Assembly (NCBI RefSeq): GCF_015277775.1
Contig: NZ_CP063849.1
Coordinates: 1,550,001-1,614,000 of the forward strand
Source: Paludibaculum fermentans
Lineage (GTDB): Bacteria; Acidobacteriota; Terriglobia; Bryobacterales; Bryobacteraceae
Length of the DNA: 64,000 nucleotides
Direction: 5' to 3'
The notes under the pieces were generated by a model. The model was not told the DNA's origin. It was given only the letters and a program-made list of their open reading frames with translations, and made no database searches. Both the position numbers and the translations under genes were made by a program. This document shows positions 43,740 to 52,124 of this stretch, one piece after another (within the stretch, counting starts at the first letter, position 1; the number at the start of each line of letters is the position of its first letter).

Positions 43740-45112
43740 GTACCGACAACAATTCGTCCTATACGAAAGAAATTTCCCTGAAGCCGGGCAACCGGCGGCG
43801 GCCGGGGGTGGCCGCCACGATACTGCTGGTCATCGTGGTCTTTGGCGCGGTGGCCGCCGCGAAGTTCCAGAAGCGGGAATCCGCGGTTCACTTTTCGCAG
43901 GAGGCTACTGGGGCGAAACCGCTGGTCAATACCGCGGTGGTGTCCGCGGCTCCGCCCACCACGGAATTGACGCTGCCGGGCAATACGGAAGCAGTGGTGG
44001 TGGCTGACATCTACGCACGAGCCACCGGCTATGTGCGGACGCGGTCGGCCAACATCGGCGACCAGGTGAAACGGGGCCAGGTGCTGGCGACGATTGAATC
44101 GCCGGAACTGGACCAGGAACTGGCGCGGGCCCGGGCGACGGTGGAAGAGTCGAGGGCGTCGTGGCGGCAGGCGCAGGCCAATGTCGCGAGGGCTGAAGCG
44201 AGTGTCGTGGAAGCTCGGGCTCGGTTGGAGCAGACGAAGGCGAACGAGGCGCTGGCTTCGGCTACGTCCGATCGCTGGACGCGGCTGGTGGACAAGGGTG
44301 TCCTGCCCAAGCAGGAAGGTGATGAGCGGCAGTATGCGCATAGCGCCCGCAAGGCGGAAGTCGCGGCGGCGGAGGCGTCGATCCACACGGCCACGGCGTC
44401 TGTGAATGCAGCGCGGGCCAGCGTGGTGTCGGCCGAGGCCAATATCCGCGCGAATGAAGCCAACGTGTCGCGGCTCGAACGGCTGGTGGGCTTTGAGCGG
44501 GTGGTAGCTCCTTATGACGGCATCATCACCGAGCGGCTGGTGGAGCAGGGCGACCTGATCTCCTCCACCGGCGGCCTGGATGGCGGCAAGAAGCTTTTCG
44601 CCATTGCCCAGCCCAGCACCCTGAGAGTGCAGGTGAATGTGCCGCAGACGTTTGCGCCGGACATCCAGGCGGGTCAGGATGCCCGGCTCGTGGTGAAGGA
44701 GCGGTCGGGCACGGAGTTCGCGGGCAAGGTGGTGCGGACGGCCAGTTCGTTGAATGCGTCATCGCGCACGATGCTGGTGGAAGTGCAGGTGGACAACCGT
44801 GACGGCGGACTGCTGCCGGGCATGTTCTCCGAGGTGAAGTTCGCCTTGCCGAGGAGCCATCCGGCGACAGTGGTGCCGGCCGAGGCGCTGCTGGCCAATG
44901 CCAAGGGGACGCGGGTGGCGACAGTCGATCCGAGTGGCAAGATCCGTTTCCGCACCATCGAGGTGTCGCGCGACCTGGGTACGCAGATCGAAATCGCGTC
45001 GGGCCTCAACCCGAATGAAGTGGTGATTTTGAATCCGGGCGAAATGCTGGCCGAGGGGCAGGAGGTCCAGGCCGCCGGCCCGGTGAGTCACCAGGAAAGA
45101 GCAAGAAGATGA
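43736..45112 (+). CDS. RND efflux periplasmic adaptor (membrane fusion protein)
   Basis: The 458-residue adaptor has one N-terminal anchor (PGVAATILLVIVVFGAVAAA), a barrel-sandwich/lipoyl domain (ADIYARATGYVRTRSANIGD), a long coiled-coil hairpin of 150 residues rich in Ala/Glu/Arg (ARATVEESRASWRQAQANVA; VSAEANIRANEANVSRLERL), then RVVAPYDGIITERLVEQGDL and a beta-barrel/MP domain. It bridges permease and TolC-like protein. It overlaps the permease stop by 4 bp and the next gene start by 4 bp. Confidence 0.95.
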   Translation: MSTDNNSSYTKEISLKPGNRRRPGVAATILLVIVVFGAVAAAKFQKRESAVHFSQEATGAKPLVNTAVVSAAPPTTELTLPGNTEAVVVADIYARATGYVRTRSANIGDQVKRGQVLATIESPELDQELARARATVEESRASWRQAQANVARAEASVVEARARLEQTKANEALASATSDRWTRLVDKGVLPKQEGDERQYAHSARKAEVAAAEASIHTATASVNAARASVVSAEANIRANEANVSRLERLVGFERVVAPYDGIITERLVEQGDLISSTGGLDGGKKLFAIAQPSTLRVQVNVPQTFAPDIQAGQDARLVVKERSGTEFAGKVVRTASSLNASSRTMLVEVQVDNRDGGLLPGMFSEVKFALPRSHPATVVPAEALLANAKGTRVATVDPSGKIRFRTIEVSRDLGTQIEIASGLNPNEVVILNPGEMLAEGQEVQAAGPVSHQERARR

Positions 45113-46920
45113 CTTTGAGGTTTGTCCTTGCCGGTTTGTTGACCGCGCCGATGTGGGCCCAGCCCGCGGCGCCGCGGCTGGAGAATTCAGGCCGGATCGA
45201 TCAGTTGGTGCAGGATGGCAAGCTGCGGCTGTCGCTGCAGGACGCCATTGCGCTGGCGCTGGAGAACAACCTGGACGTCGAGTTGCAGCGCTACAACCGC
45301 CGGCTGGCGGAGACCGATGTTTTACGGTCGAAGGCCGGCGGAGCGTTGCGGGGCATTCCGCTGTCCGTGCATGAGGGACCGAACAGCCTGGGTGTGCCGG
45401 TGGTAACGGGCTCAGGCCTGGGCGGCGGCGACACGCCCACGCTGGACCGGTTCTCGGGGACAGGCGCGCAGATCGACCTGTCGCTGCTGGGCTCCCTGCC
45501 CCTCTCTACCGGACCGGTGGTGCCGAACCTGGATCCGACGCTGACGGGCACGCTCGGGTGGAATCACACATCGTCGCCGCAGAACAGCACGTTCCTGGCG
45601 CCGCTGCGGTCGTTGAATGCGGATACGACGACGGCGAATGTCGGGATTGAGAAGGGTCTCAATACAGGCGGCACCATCGGCCTGAGCTTTCTGAACCAGC
45701 ATCAGGACATCAACAATCCGCTGCTGAGTTTTAGCCCGTATTCGACTTCGACGCTGAGGCTGGACTTCCGGCAGCCGCTGCTGCGCGGTTTCGGCCCGGC
45801 GGTGACGACGCGCTATATCCGAATCGCCAAGAACAACCAGAAGGTCTCGGACCTGGTCTTCCGGCAGCAGGTGATCAGCACGATCCACGCAGTCATCCGG
45901 CTGTACTGGGACCTGGCGAGCCTGACGGAAGACGTTCGTGTGCGGCAGGATGCGGTCGTCTCGGCGGAGCAGTTGTTGAGGGACACGCAGGAGTCGGCCA
46001 AGCTGGGCGTACGGGCGTCCATCGATGTGACACGCGCCCAGGCTGAGGTGGCGCGGCGGCAGCGCGATATCGTCATCGCACGGAGCCTGGCCCGGCAGCA
46101 GAGCGAGTTGCTGAAGGACTACCTGGTGCGGGCGTCGGAAAGTAAGCTGCAGGAAGTGGTGATCGAACCCGTGGACGCGATGGGGCTGCCGGCGGAGTCT
46201 CCGCGGGAGCCTTTGGAGCAACTGGTGGGCCAGGCGTTGAAGGAGCGTCCCGACCTGGCGCAGGCACGCATCCAGTTGGAGAATTCGCAGATCAGCCTGA
46301 AGGGGTCGAGGAGCGCCCTGCTGCCTTCGCTCGACCTGGTTGCCTCGGCGGCCAACAACGGGCTGGGCGGGTCAGCCAATGGAACGCAACTGGCCAATCT
46401 GGCGCCCTCGACTCCGAATCCGTTCTTCATCGGCGGGTACGGCGATGCCCTGGGGCAGGTGTTCCAGCGCAACTTCCCGGATTATGGGGTGGCGGTGCAG
46501 TTTAGTGTCCCGATTCTCAACCGGGCGGCGCGAGCCGATGTGACGCGCGACCAGATTCAGGTGCGGCAGCAGGAGATCCGGCTGAAGCAACTGGAGAAGC
46601 AGGCGCGGCTGGAGATCCGCAACGCGCAGATTGCGGTGGAAGAGGCGCGGGCGAGCTATGAATCCGCCCGGCAGGAGCGCATTCTGGAGGAACAGACCCT
46701 GGATGCGGAAAAGGAGAAGCTGGGCGTGGGCGCCTCGACCACGTTCCTGGTGATCCAGTATCAGCGCGATCTCACGCAGGCGCGCTCGTCGGAGGCGACG
46801 GCGCAGAGCAGCTATTGGAAGGCTCGCGCGGCACTCGACCGGGCGATGGGGACGATGCTGACGGTCCACAATGTGGAGTTCGACGAAGTCGTAGCGGGCA
46901 CGGTTTCGAAGGTTCGCTGA
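45109..46920 (+). CDS. TolC-family outer-membrane efflux protein
   Basis: The 603-residue protein starts at ATG 45109 with a signal peptide (MTLRFVLAGLLTAPMWAQPA). TolC-type repeat helices and barrel strands are visible, including LSLQDAIALALENNLDVELQ, the equatorial STIHAVIRLYWDLASLTEDV, and the C-terminal repeat LGVGASTTFLVIQYQRDLTQ. A roughly 130-residue N-terminal insertion (HEGPNSLGVPVVTGSGLGGG onward) is longer than in TolC itself. It completes the tripartite pump operon and a strong terminator follows. Confidence 0.93.
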   Translation: MTLRFVLAGLLTAPMWAQPAAPRLENSGRIDQLVQDGKLRLSLQDAIALALENNLDVELQRYNRRLAETDVLRSKAGGALRGIPLSVHEGPNSLGVPVVTGSGLGGGDTPTLDRFSGTGAQIDLSLLGSLPLSTGPVVPNLDPTLTGTLGWNHTSSPQNSTFLAPLRSLNADTTTANVGIEKGLNTGGTIGLSFLNQHQDINNPLLSFSPYSTSTLRLDFRQPLLRGFGPAVTTRYIRIAKNNQKVSDLVFRQQVISTIHAVIRLYWDLASLTEDVRVRQDAVVSAEQLLRDTQESAKLGVRASIDVTRAQAEVARRQRDIVIARSLARQQSELLKDYLVRASESKLQEVVIEPVDAMGLPAESPREPLEQLVGQALKERPDLAQARIQLENSQISLKGSRSALLPSLDLVASAANNGLGGSANGTQLANLAPSTPNPFFIGGYGDALGQVFQRNFPDYGVAVQFSVPILNRAARADVTRDQIQVRQQEIRLKQLEKQARLEIRNAQIAVEEARASYESARQERILEEQTLDAEKEKLGVGASTTFLVIQYQRDLTQARSSEATAQSSYWKARAALDRAMGTMLTVHNVEFDEVVAGTVSKVR

Positions 46921-46938
46921 GAACTGTGACGTGACACG

Positions 46939-46981
46939 CAGCCACTCGCGGCCAGGACTCCTGGTTGCGGGTGGCTGTTTT
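46939..46981 (+). terminator. Intrinsic terminator of the RND operon
   Basis: CAGCCAC...GTGGCTG arms extend through CGC/GCG and GGCCA/TGGTT pairs to a stem of about 15 bp with a short loop. It begins 19 bp after the tolC-like stop and ends in TTTT. The rest of the gap to 47252 shows no other gene that I can support. Confidence 0.75.
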
Positions 46982-47252
46982 GCGTCCGGGCCGGCCTATC
47001 GCGGGTGAAACGGTTTGAGGGTTTCCCTCACTACTGGTAAGGCAGCCCTGGGGAGAGACGCGGCTCGGGACGCGTTGAGCGGATCCCGCTGGCAACTCCC
47101 GATGAGCGGAGGCCTTGGATTCCATGGCGAACACAAGGCAAAGCAGCACGGGAGGAGGGATTGCCACGGCTCCTCTAGCTGGACCGGCCGCACCCTGTGG
47201 CGGAACAATCCCGCTCCGGTCTGGAATGGGCTGTCTTGGAGGGGGATGGGCT

Positions 47253-49025
47253 ATGCCTACACAACTGAGCAATGAATCGCTGCTGTTCACCGCTCGCGGC
47301 GCATTTCCGAAGGTCCCTGGCTACCGGATGCTGGCGCTGCTGGGGCGTGGAGCAATGGGTGTGGTGTATGCCGCCGTCCGGGCGGAATCCGGGCATTTGG
47401 TCGCCATCAAGCTGCTGCGGAGCGACATCGCAAGCACTGCGAATCTGGCCCGCATCGACCGGGAGCGCAGAATACTGGAGCAGTTGAACCACGCGCACAT
47501 CGCGCGGATACTCGACTCCGGCGAGACGCCTGACGGGTCAGCCTACCTCGCCATAGAGTACATCGAGGGTCCTACCATCGCCGACTACTGCGAGGAGCAT
47601 GCCCTGGACACTCGCGGCCGTGTACGGCTGTTGCAGGAGGTTTGCCGGGTGGTGGCCGCGGCCCACGACCGGGCGATGATCCACGGCGACCTGAAACCGG
47701 GCAATATCCTCGTAGACCTGGATGGGCATCCGAAGCTGCTGGATTTCGGCATCGCCAGGCTGTTGACGGGCGGAGAGGAGCCGCTCGCAGAGACCGGCGG
47801 CGGCCCCCTCACGCCGGCGTCCGACGTCTATTCTCTGGGGGCAATCCTCTCGGAACTGACCGGCGGCGCGGATGCGGTGCTGGACGCCATCATCCGGCAC
47901 GCCATGGCCAAGATGCCGGAGGACCGCTATCAGAATGCGCGGGCGCTGGCGGACGATCTGGCCGCCTATCTGTCGGGACGCCCGCTGAGTATCGACACCC
48001 GTCCGCAACGGCTGCGGTGGCAGGCCATCGTGGTCGCGCTGGGGCTCGCCCTGCTGCCGACACTGATGGTGCACGTCTCGAATTCGCCAGCGGTGCCCAG
48101 CGAAGCTGAACGCGCTTCCCTGGCGGCCCGTCACCTTTGGAGCCAGCTTTCACAGCCCGAACTGCGGAGGGCGGAGTCCTGGTTCCGCAAATCCGTCGAA
48201 ACGAACCCGCATTCGGCCACGGCCCATGCCGGCCTGGCGGATGCCCTTTCCTTCAAAGGAGAGTTCGACAGGGTCAATCCCTCAGCGGCATTCAGCGAAG
48301 CCAGGACGCAGGCACGCCGGGCGATCGAACTCGACGACCGCCTGCCGTTAGCGCATGCGGTGCTGGGCAGCGTGTTATTCGCTTCCGACCGCAAGTGGAC
48401 CTACGCCGAAGCGGAGTTCCAGCAGGCCCTGAAACTCGATGCCAAGTGCGTGCGGGCCATGCAGGGCTACGCAAGCATGCTGATGCGCCTGGGGCGCTTG
48501 GGCGAGGCTGGGGCGCTGATGAAGCGAGCGCGGCTGCTGGATCCGGCTTCACCGATCCTGGCCTTGCAGGAGGCCCAGGTACCGTTCTATGGCCGGCGGT
48601 TCGAGGTGGCTCGGGATCTGCTGCGCGGCGTGCTGGCTCGAGACCCGTCCTGCTCGCTGGCCCACTACTACCTGGCACTGTGCTACCGCTTTCTGGGCCA
48701 GCCCGGCGCAGCGGAGGCGGAGATGAGGATGGCGCGTCTCAGCGAACAGGAGATGTCCGCGGAAGTGGCCTGGATTCGCGGCCGGAGCGCCGCCCGTGAG
48801 CAGCTGCAGCGCCTGCTCGACGCGGATCAGGGAAATCCCAACATCGTGTTTGTCGCGATTGAACTGGGCAAGAACGACATCGCGTTTGAACTTCTGGAGA
48901 AGGCCATCCGCCAGAGGGTGACGCTGATGCTCGGCGTGAAGGTGGATCCTCGCTATGACGGACTGAGGAGCGACCCGCGGTACGAAGGTCTCTTGAGGCA
49001 GGCCGGCCTGGCCAACCTGCCTTAA
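47253..49025 (+). CDS. Serine/threonine protein kinase with C-terminal TPRs and shortened activation segment
   Basis: The 590-residue protein starts at ATG 47253 with GGAGG ten bases upstream; an in-frame extension to 47115 exists but is poor. The kinase domain has the glycine loop LLGRGAMGVVYAAV, Lys53 (VAIKLLRSD), catalytic HGDLKPGN (Asp146) and DFGIAR (Asp164). The activation segment is unusually short: TGGGPLTPASDVYSLGAIL follows within 20 residues and the APE motif is missing. A membrane helix (AIVVALGLALLPTLMVHVS) then leads to periplasmic TPRs up to the C-terminus. It may be a weak kinase or pseudokinase signalling sensor. Confidence 0.85.
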   Translation: MPTQLSNESLLFTARGAFPKVPGYRMLALLGRGAMGVVYAAVRAESGHLVAIKLLRSDIASTANLARIDRERRILEQLNHAHIARILDSGETPDGSAYLAIEYIEGPTIADYCEEHALDTRGRVRLLQEVCRVVAAAHDRAMIHGDLKPGNILVDLDGHPKLLDFGIARLLTGGEEPLAETGGGPLTPASDVYSLGAILSELTGGADAVLDAIIRHAMAKMPEDRYQNARALADDLAAYLSGRPLSIDTRPQRLRWQAIVVALGLALLPTLMVHVSNSPAVPSEAERASLAARHLWSQLSQPELRRAESWFRKSVETNPHSATAHAGLADALSFKGEFDRVNPSAAFSEARTQARRAIELDDRLPLAHAVLGSVLFASDRKWTYAEAEFQQALKLDAKCVRAMQGYASMLMRLGRLGEAGALMKRARLLDPASPILALQEAQVPFYGRRFEVARDLLRGVLARDPSCSLAHYYLALCYRFLGQPGAAEAEMRMARLSEQEMSAEVAWIRGRSAAREQLQRLLDADQGNPNIVFVAIELGKNDIAFELLEKAIRQRVTLMLGVKVDPRYDGLRSDPRYEGLLRQAGLANLP

Positions 49026-49040
49026 TGGGAGACGCAGCGT

Positions 49041-49604
49041 TCAGCCCAGCACGGCAAGGAACTGCTTGAGCCACTCGACATGCGCCGTCCAGGCAGGACC
49101 CGTCACCAGGTTGCCATCGGTGATTGCGCCTTCGAAAGGCAGGCTGACGTACTCGCCCCCGACCGCCGTAATTTCGGGCGCGCACGCCGGGTAGGCATTC
49201 ACCTTCCGATTACGCACCACGCCGGCGGCCGTCAGGATTTGCGCACCGTGACAGATGGAGCCTATGGGCTTCCTGGCGCCGGCGAAATGCCTGACGATCT
49301 CCAGGACGCTCTCGTGCAAGCGCAGATACTCTGGCGCACGGCCGCCCGGAATTACCAGCGCGTCGTAGTCTTCCGCGCGCACTTCGGCAAACGTGGCATT
49401 CAGGGTGAAGTTGTGGCCGCGCTTTTCCGTGTAGGTCTGATCGCCTTCGAAGTCGTGGATGGCGGTTCTGACCGTCTGGCCGGCCTTCTTGTCAGGGCAG
49501 ATTGCGTCCACCTGGTGCCCGGCGATTTGCAGCGCCTGGAACGGCACCATGACCTCGTAGTCCTCCACGAAGTCACCTACGAGCATCAGGATCTTTTTCG
49601 ACAT
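49041..49604 (-). CDS. DJ-1/PfpI-family protein
   Basis: The 187-residue protein has a class I amidotransferase-like fold, with the nucleophile elbow at Cys118 ([15 protein letters not shown]), the acidic [16 protein letters not shown] near the N-terminus and [14 protein letters not shown]. Family members are cysteine proteases, deglycases or chaperones. No neighbouring gene narrows the role; it converges with the kinase gene, 15 bp apart. Confidence 0.88.
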   Translation of the reverse strand: MSKKILMLVGDFVEDYEVMVPFQALQIAGHQVDAICPDKKAGQTVRTAIHDFEGDQTYTEKRGHNFTLNATFAEVRAEDYDALVIPGGRAPEYLRLHESVLEIVRHFAGARKPIGSICHGAQILTAAGVVRNRKVNAYPACAPEITAVGGEYVSLPFEGAITDGNLVTGPAWTAHVEWLKQFLAVLG

Positions 49605-49764
49605 GAGTGATTCCTTCCCCGGGCCGGAGTGAGGGAGCGGCCCGAATGAAGCGTTGACCGCGATCGACGCAGAGCGAGTCGCGCGGCCAGTGACGCCCTA
49701 GCACCACTTTAGCTGCCCGCGACACGGCGAGGGGAGGCAGGAATCTGTCGTAACAGGCGGACGG

Positions 49765-50703
49765 CTACTGATAGAACATCACGTCGGTGCGGACTTCCTT
49801 CTCGATCAGGAAGCACGGGCCGCAGATGGCCTTATAACCGGATTTGAACTGATCCACCTGGGCGGTGAGCGAGGCGGGGTCCTCCGGCGGCTCTTCGGTG
49901 GCCAGCGCCAGGTGAGGATGATACTTCGCGATCATCAGCTTACCGCCGGTCAAGGCCCGGCTGGTGGCGCCTTTGACGTCCATCTTCACCAGGGCTACGG
50001 AAGTGAGCTGTTGCTCGGCCATGATGGTGTCCAGCGTGGTGACGGGTACAATTGTCTTCTTCGAGCTGTCCCCATGCGTGACAAAGCTATCGGCGGCGTC
50101 CCCGTTTCCATTCAGGAAGAAGGTGAGTTCTCCGTCCTTGTCCCAGATTCCTTTGGGTACGATGACGACACGCCCATCGGCGATCTCAGACTTGAGATTC
50201 CGGCGGAAGCACTCCAGAGCCTCGGGAGCGGGTTCCACTGCAATCACCTTCGCCGCCTCTTTGGCCAACGCGGCCTTGGTGAACACCCCGACATGCGCCC
50301 CGCAATCAATAACGGTTCCACCCTTGGGGACGAGCCCGTAGATCAGCCGTTCCTGCTGGGCCAACAGAGTGAACAGGACGGTGGACGAGCCACCGGGGAT
50401 CCAATACTCTCCATGAGGGGTTTGCCACAGTTCCAGCTTGGCGTCCGTACGCAGCAGCTTGCTGCCGGCGCCGATGCGCTGAGCGGCGGCACCCTGCGAC
50501 AGCAGGATGCGCTCATCCGTCGCCGCCTTCCAGCGGGAACAGTAGGCGCTGGTCACACGCACGCCCGGAGCAACCAGGACGATCCACTCCGGCCGCCAAC
50601 TGAGCATACCCAGCGTCAGAACGAGGCCGGTGCATACCACCCAGAGGCTGATTCGAAACCCACGTCGCTTTGCCACATCCCCTTGATCGGCCCTTGGGGC
50701 CAA
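49765..50703 (-). CDS. FkbM-family methyltransferase with N-terminal membrane anchor
   Basis: The frame is 312 codons from TTG 50703; GTG 50676 (VAKRRGFRISLW) is an alternative with AAGGGG close by, so the start is uncertain. One signal anchor (ISLWVVCTGLVLTLGMLSW) is followed by a FkbM methyltransferase domain: GGTVIDCGAHVGVFTKAALA, KVIAVEPAPEALECFRRNL and the post-motif VALVKMDVKGATSRAL. In FkbM proteins that last motif is usually IDVEG-E, so Lys replaces the typical Glu. The substrate is unknown; periplasmic or sugar methylation is conceivable. Confidence 0.75.
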   Translation of the reverse strand: MAPRADQGDVAKRRGFRISLWVVCTGLVLTLGMLSWRPEWIVLVAPGVRVTSAYCSRWKAATDERILLSQGAAAQRIGAGSKLLRTDAKLELWQTPHGEYWIPGGSSTVLFTLLAQQERLIYGLVPKGGTVIDCGAHVGVFTKAALAKEAAKVIAVEPAPEALECFRRNLKSEIADGRVVIVPKGIWDKDGELTFFLNGNGDAADSFVTHGDSSKKTIVPVTTLDTIMAEQQLTSVALVKMDVKGATSRALTGGKLMIAKYHPHLALATEEPPEDPASLTAQVDQFKSGYKAICGPCFLIEKEVRTDVMFYQ

Positions 50704-50792
50704 TCGCTGTAGCTCGGCGCGGAAATTATCCTAGAAAACTCAGCGCGCTGAATCTGCCGTACCGCGGACTTTCCCGCTGTGACCCGGGCGGG

Positions 50793-52124
50793 TCAGCTCG
50801 AAACCGGAATGTGGCCCGCAGCGGCATTTCTGTCCCGAATCCCACGCACGAGCAGGAAGGCGATCGGGTGCAGAACCCCCATCACAATGAAAACAGGGGC
50901 ATAAGACCAGTAAGTTACAGCGCGTCCAATCAGATTAGTGGAAAGCATCCCGCCGAAGCCGGATCCGGCCGCGACCAGTCCGAAGACGGTTCCAACGACA
51001 GGTTTCGGGTAGAGATCGACGATCAGCGCTCCGAGGGAGATCTGCCAGGCGAGGTGGGCAAAGGCCGCCGTAGCGGCGATGCCGACGGCCATCAACGGAG
51101 AAGAGGCGGAGTTGATGAGCGGGCTGAGAGGCAGGAACAGGGCCGCGCCGGCCATCACCCAGATGCGGCTGCGGGCAGGGGCGACACCACGCTTGATGAG
51201 CAGGCCCGAGAGATAGCCGCCGGTGATGCAGCCGATGTCCGCAGCCAGGTAGACCAGCCACGCAATCTTGCCGACCTCCGCCAGGCTCAGGTGGCGCGCA
51301 TCCGTGAGGTACTTCGGAAACCAGAAGAGGTAGAAATACCAGACCGGGTCAGTGATCATGCGGCTGACCATCAGCAGCCAGGTTTCCTTACGGCCCAGGA
51401 TATGGCGCCAGCGGCCTTCCGGCGGCATGGCCTCCGATTCCGGAGAGGCGTTGCCGCCGTCCAGGATCAACTGCCGCTCGTCGTCGCCCAGGCGTGGGTG
51501 CTCGGATGGCTTGCGATAGAGCCACAGCCAGGGCACGACCCAGATGAGGCCGAGCGACCCGGTGAACAGGAACACCGAGCGCCAATGAAAGTGCGCCGAC
51601 AGGTAGGCAATCAGGGGCGGCGCGATGGTTGCGCCGAGAGTAGCCCCAGCGGTGTAGATGCCGATGACGAGACCGCGCTCGCGGGCCGGGAACCATTCGG
51701 AGACCGCCTTGGGCGCGGCGGTGTAATTCCCTGGTTCGCCGATGCCCAAGAGGAAACGGAAAACGCCCAGCGACACGACGCTGCGGCTGAACGACGTGAG
51801 CATATCGGCCAGCGACCACCAAATCACGAAGCAGGCCATCGAGACCCGCGTGCCCAGCTTGTCGGTCAACCGGCCGGCGAAGAGATAGGAGATGGTATAG
51901 GCGAGCAGGAACGCCTGGACGACGTATCCGTACTGCATATCCGTGATGTGCAGGTCGTTCTGGATCGTCCGGGCGAGGATCGACAGATTCTGCCGGTCCA
52001 TGTAATTGATGACCGTGGAAAAGAACAGCAGGGCTGTGATCCACCAGCGCAGGTTGGACCAGGTGCGCGGCGCATCCGGAGCACGGGCGGGCGGCGGCGC
52101 GAACTGCGCCTCATTGGATTTCAT
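50793..52124 (-). CDS. MFS transporter, hexuronate-type (ACS family)
   Basis: The 443-residue protein starts at ATG 52124, overlapping the GH31 gene by 14 bp. Twelve helices are expected; the opening helix and loop INYMDRQNLSILARTIQND and MQYGYVVQAFLLAYTISYLF, and RFLLGIGEPGNYTAAPKAVS, are the ACS family pattern found in hexuronate/galacturonate importers such as ExuT. It is the last gene of the GH16-oxidoreductase-GH31 unit and is the likely importer of the sugar they release. Confidence 0.85.
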   Translation of the reverse strand: MKSNEAQFAPPPARAPDAPRTWSNLRWWITALLFFSTVINYMDRQNLSILARTIQNDLHITDMQYGYVVQAFLLAYTISYLFAGRLTDKLGTRVSMACFVIWWSLADMLTSFSRSVVSLGVFRFLLGIGEPGNYTAAPKAVSEWFPARERGLVIGIYTAGATLGATIAPPLIAYLSAHFHWRSVFLFTGSLGLIWVVPWLWLYRKPSEHPRLGDDERQLILDGGNASPESEAMPPEGRWRHILGRKETWLLMVSRMITDPVWYFYLFWFPKYLTDARHLSLAEVGKIAWLVYLAADIGCITGGYLSGLLIKRGVAPARSRIWVMAGAALFLPLSPLINSASSPLMAVGIAATAAFAHLAWQISLGALIVDLYPKPVVGTVFGLVAAGSGFGGMLSTNLIGRAVTYWSYAPVFIVMGVLHPIAFLLVRGIRDRNAAAGHIPVSS

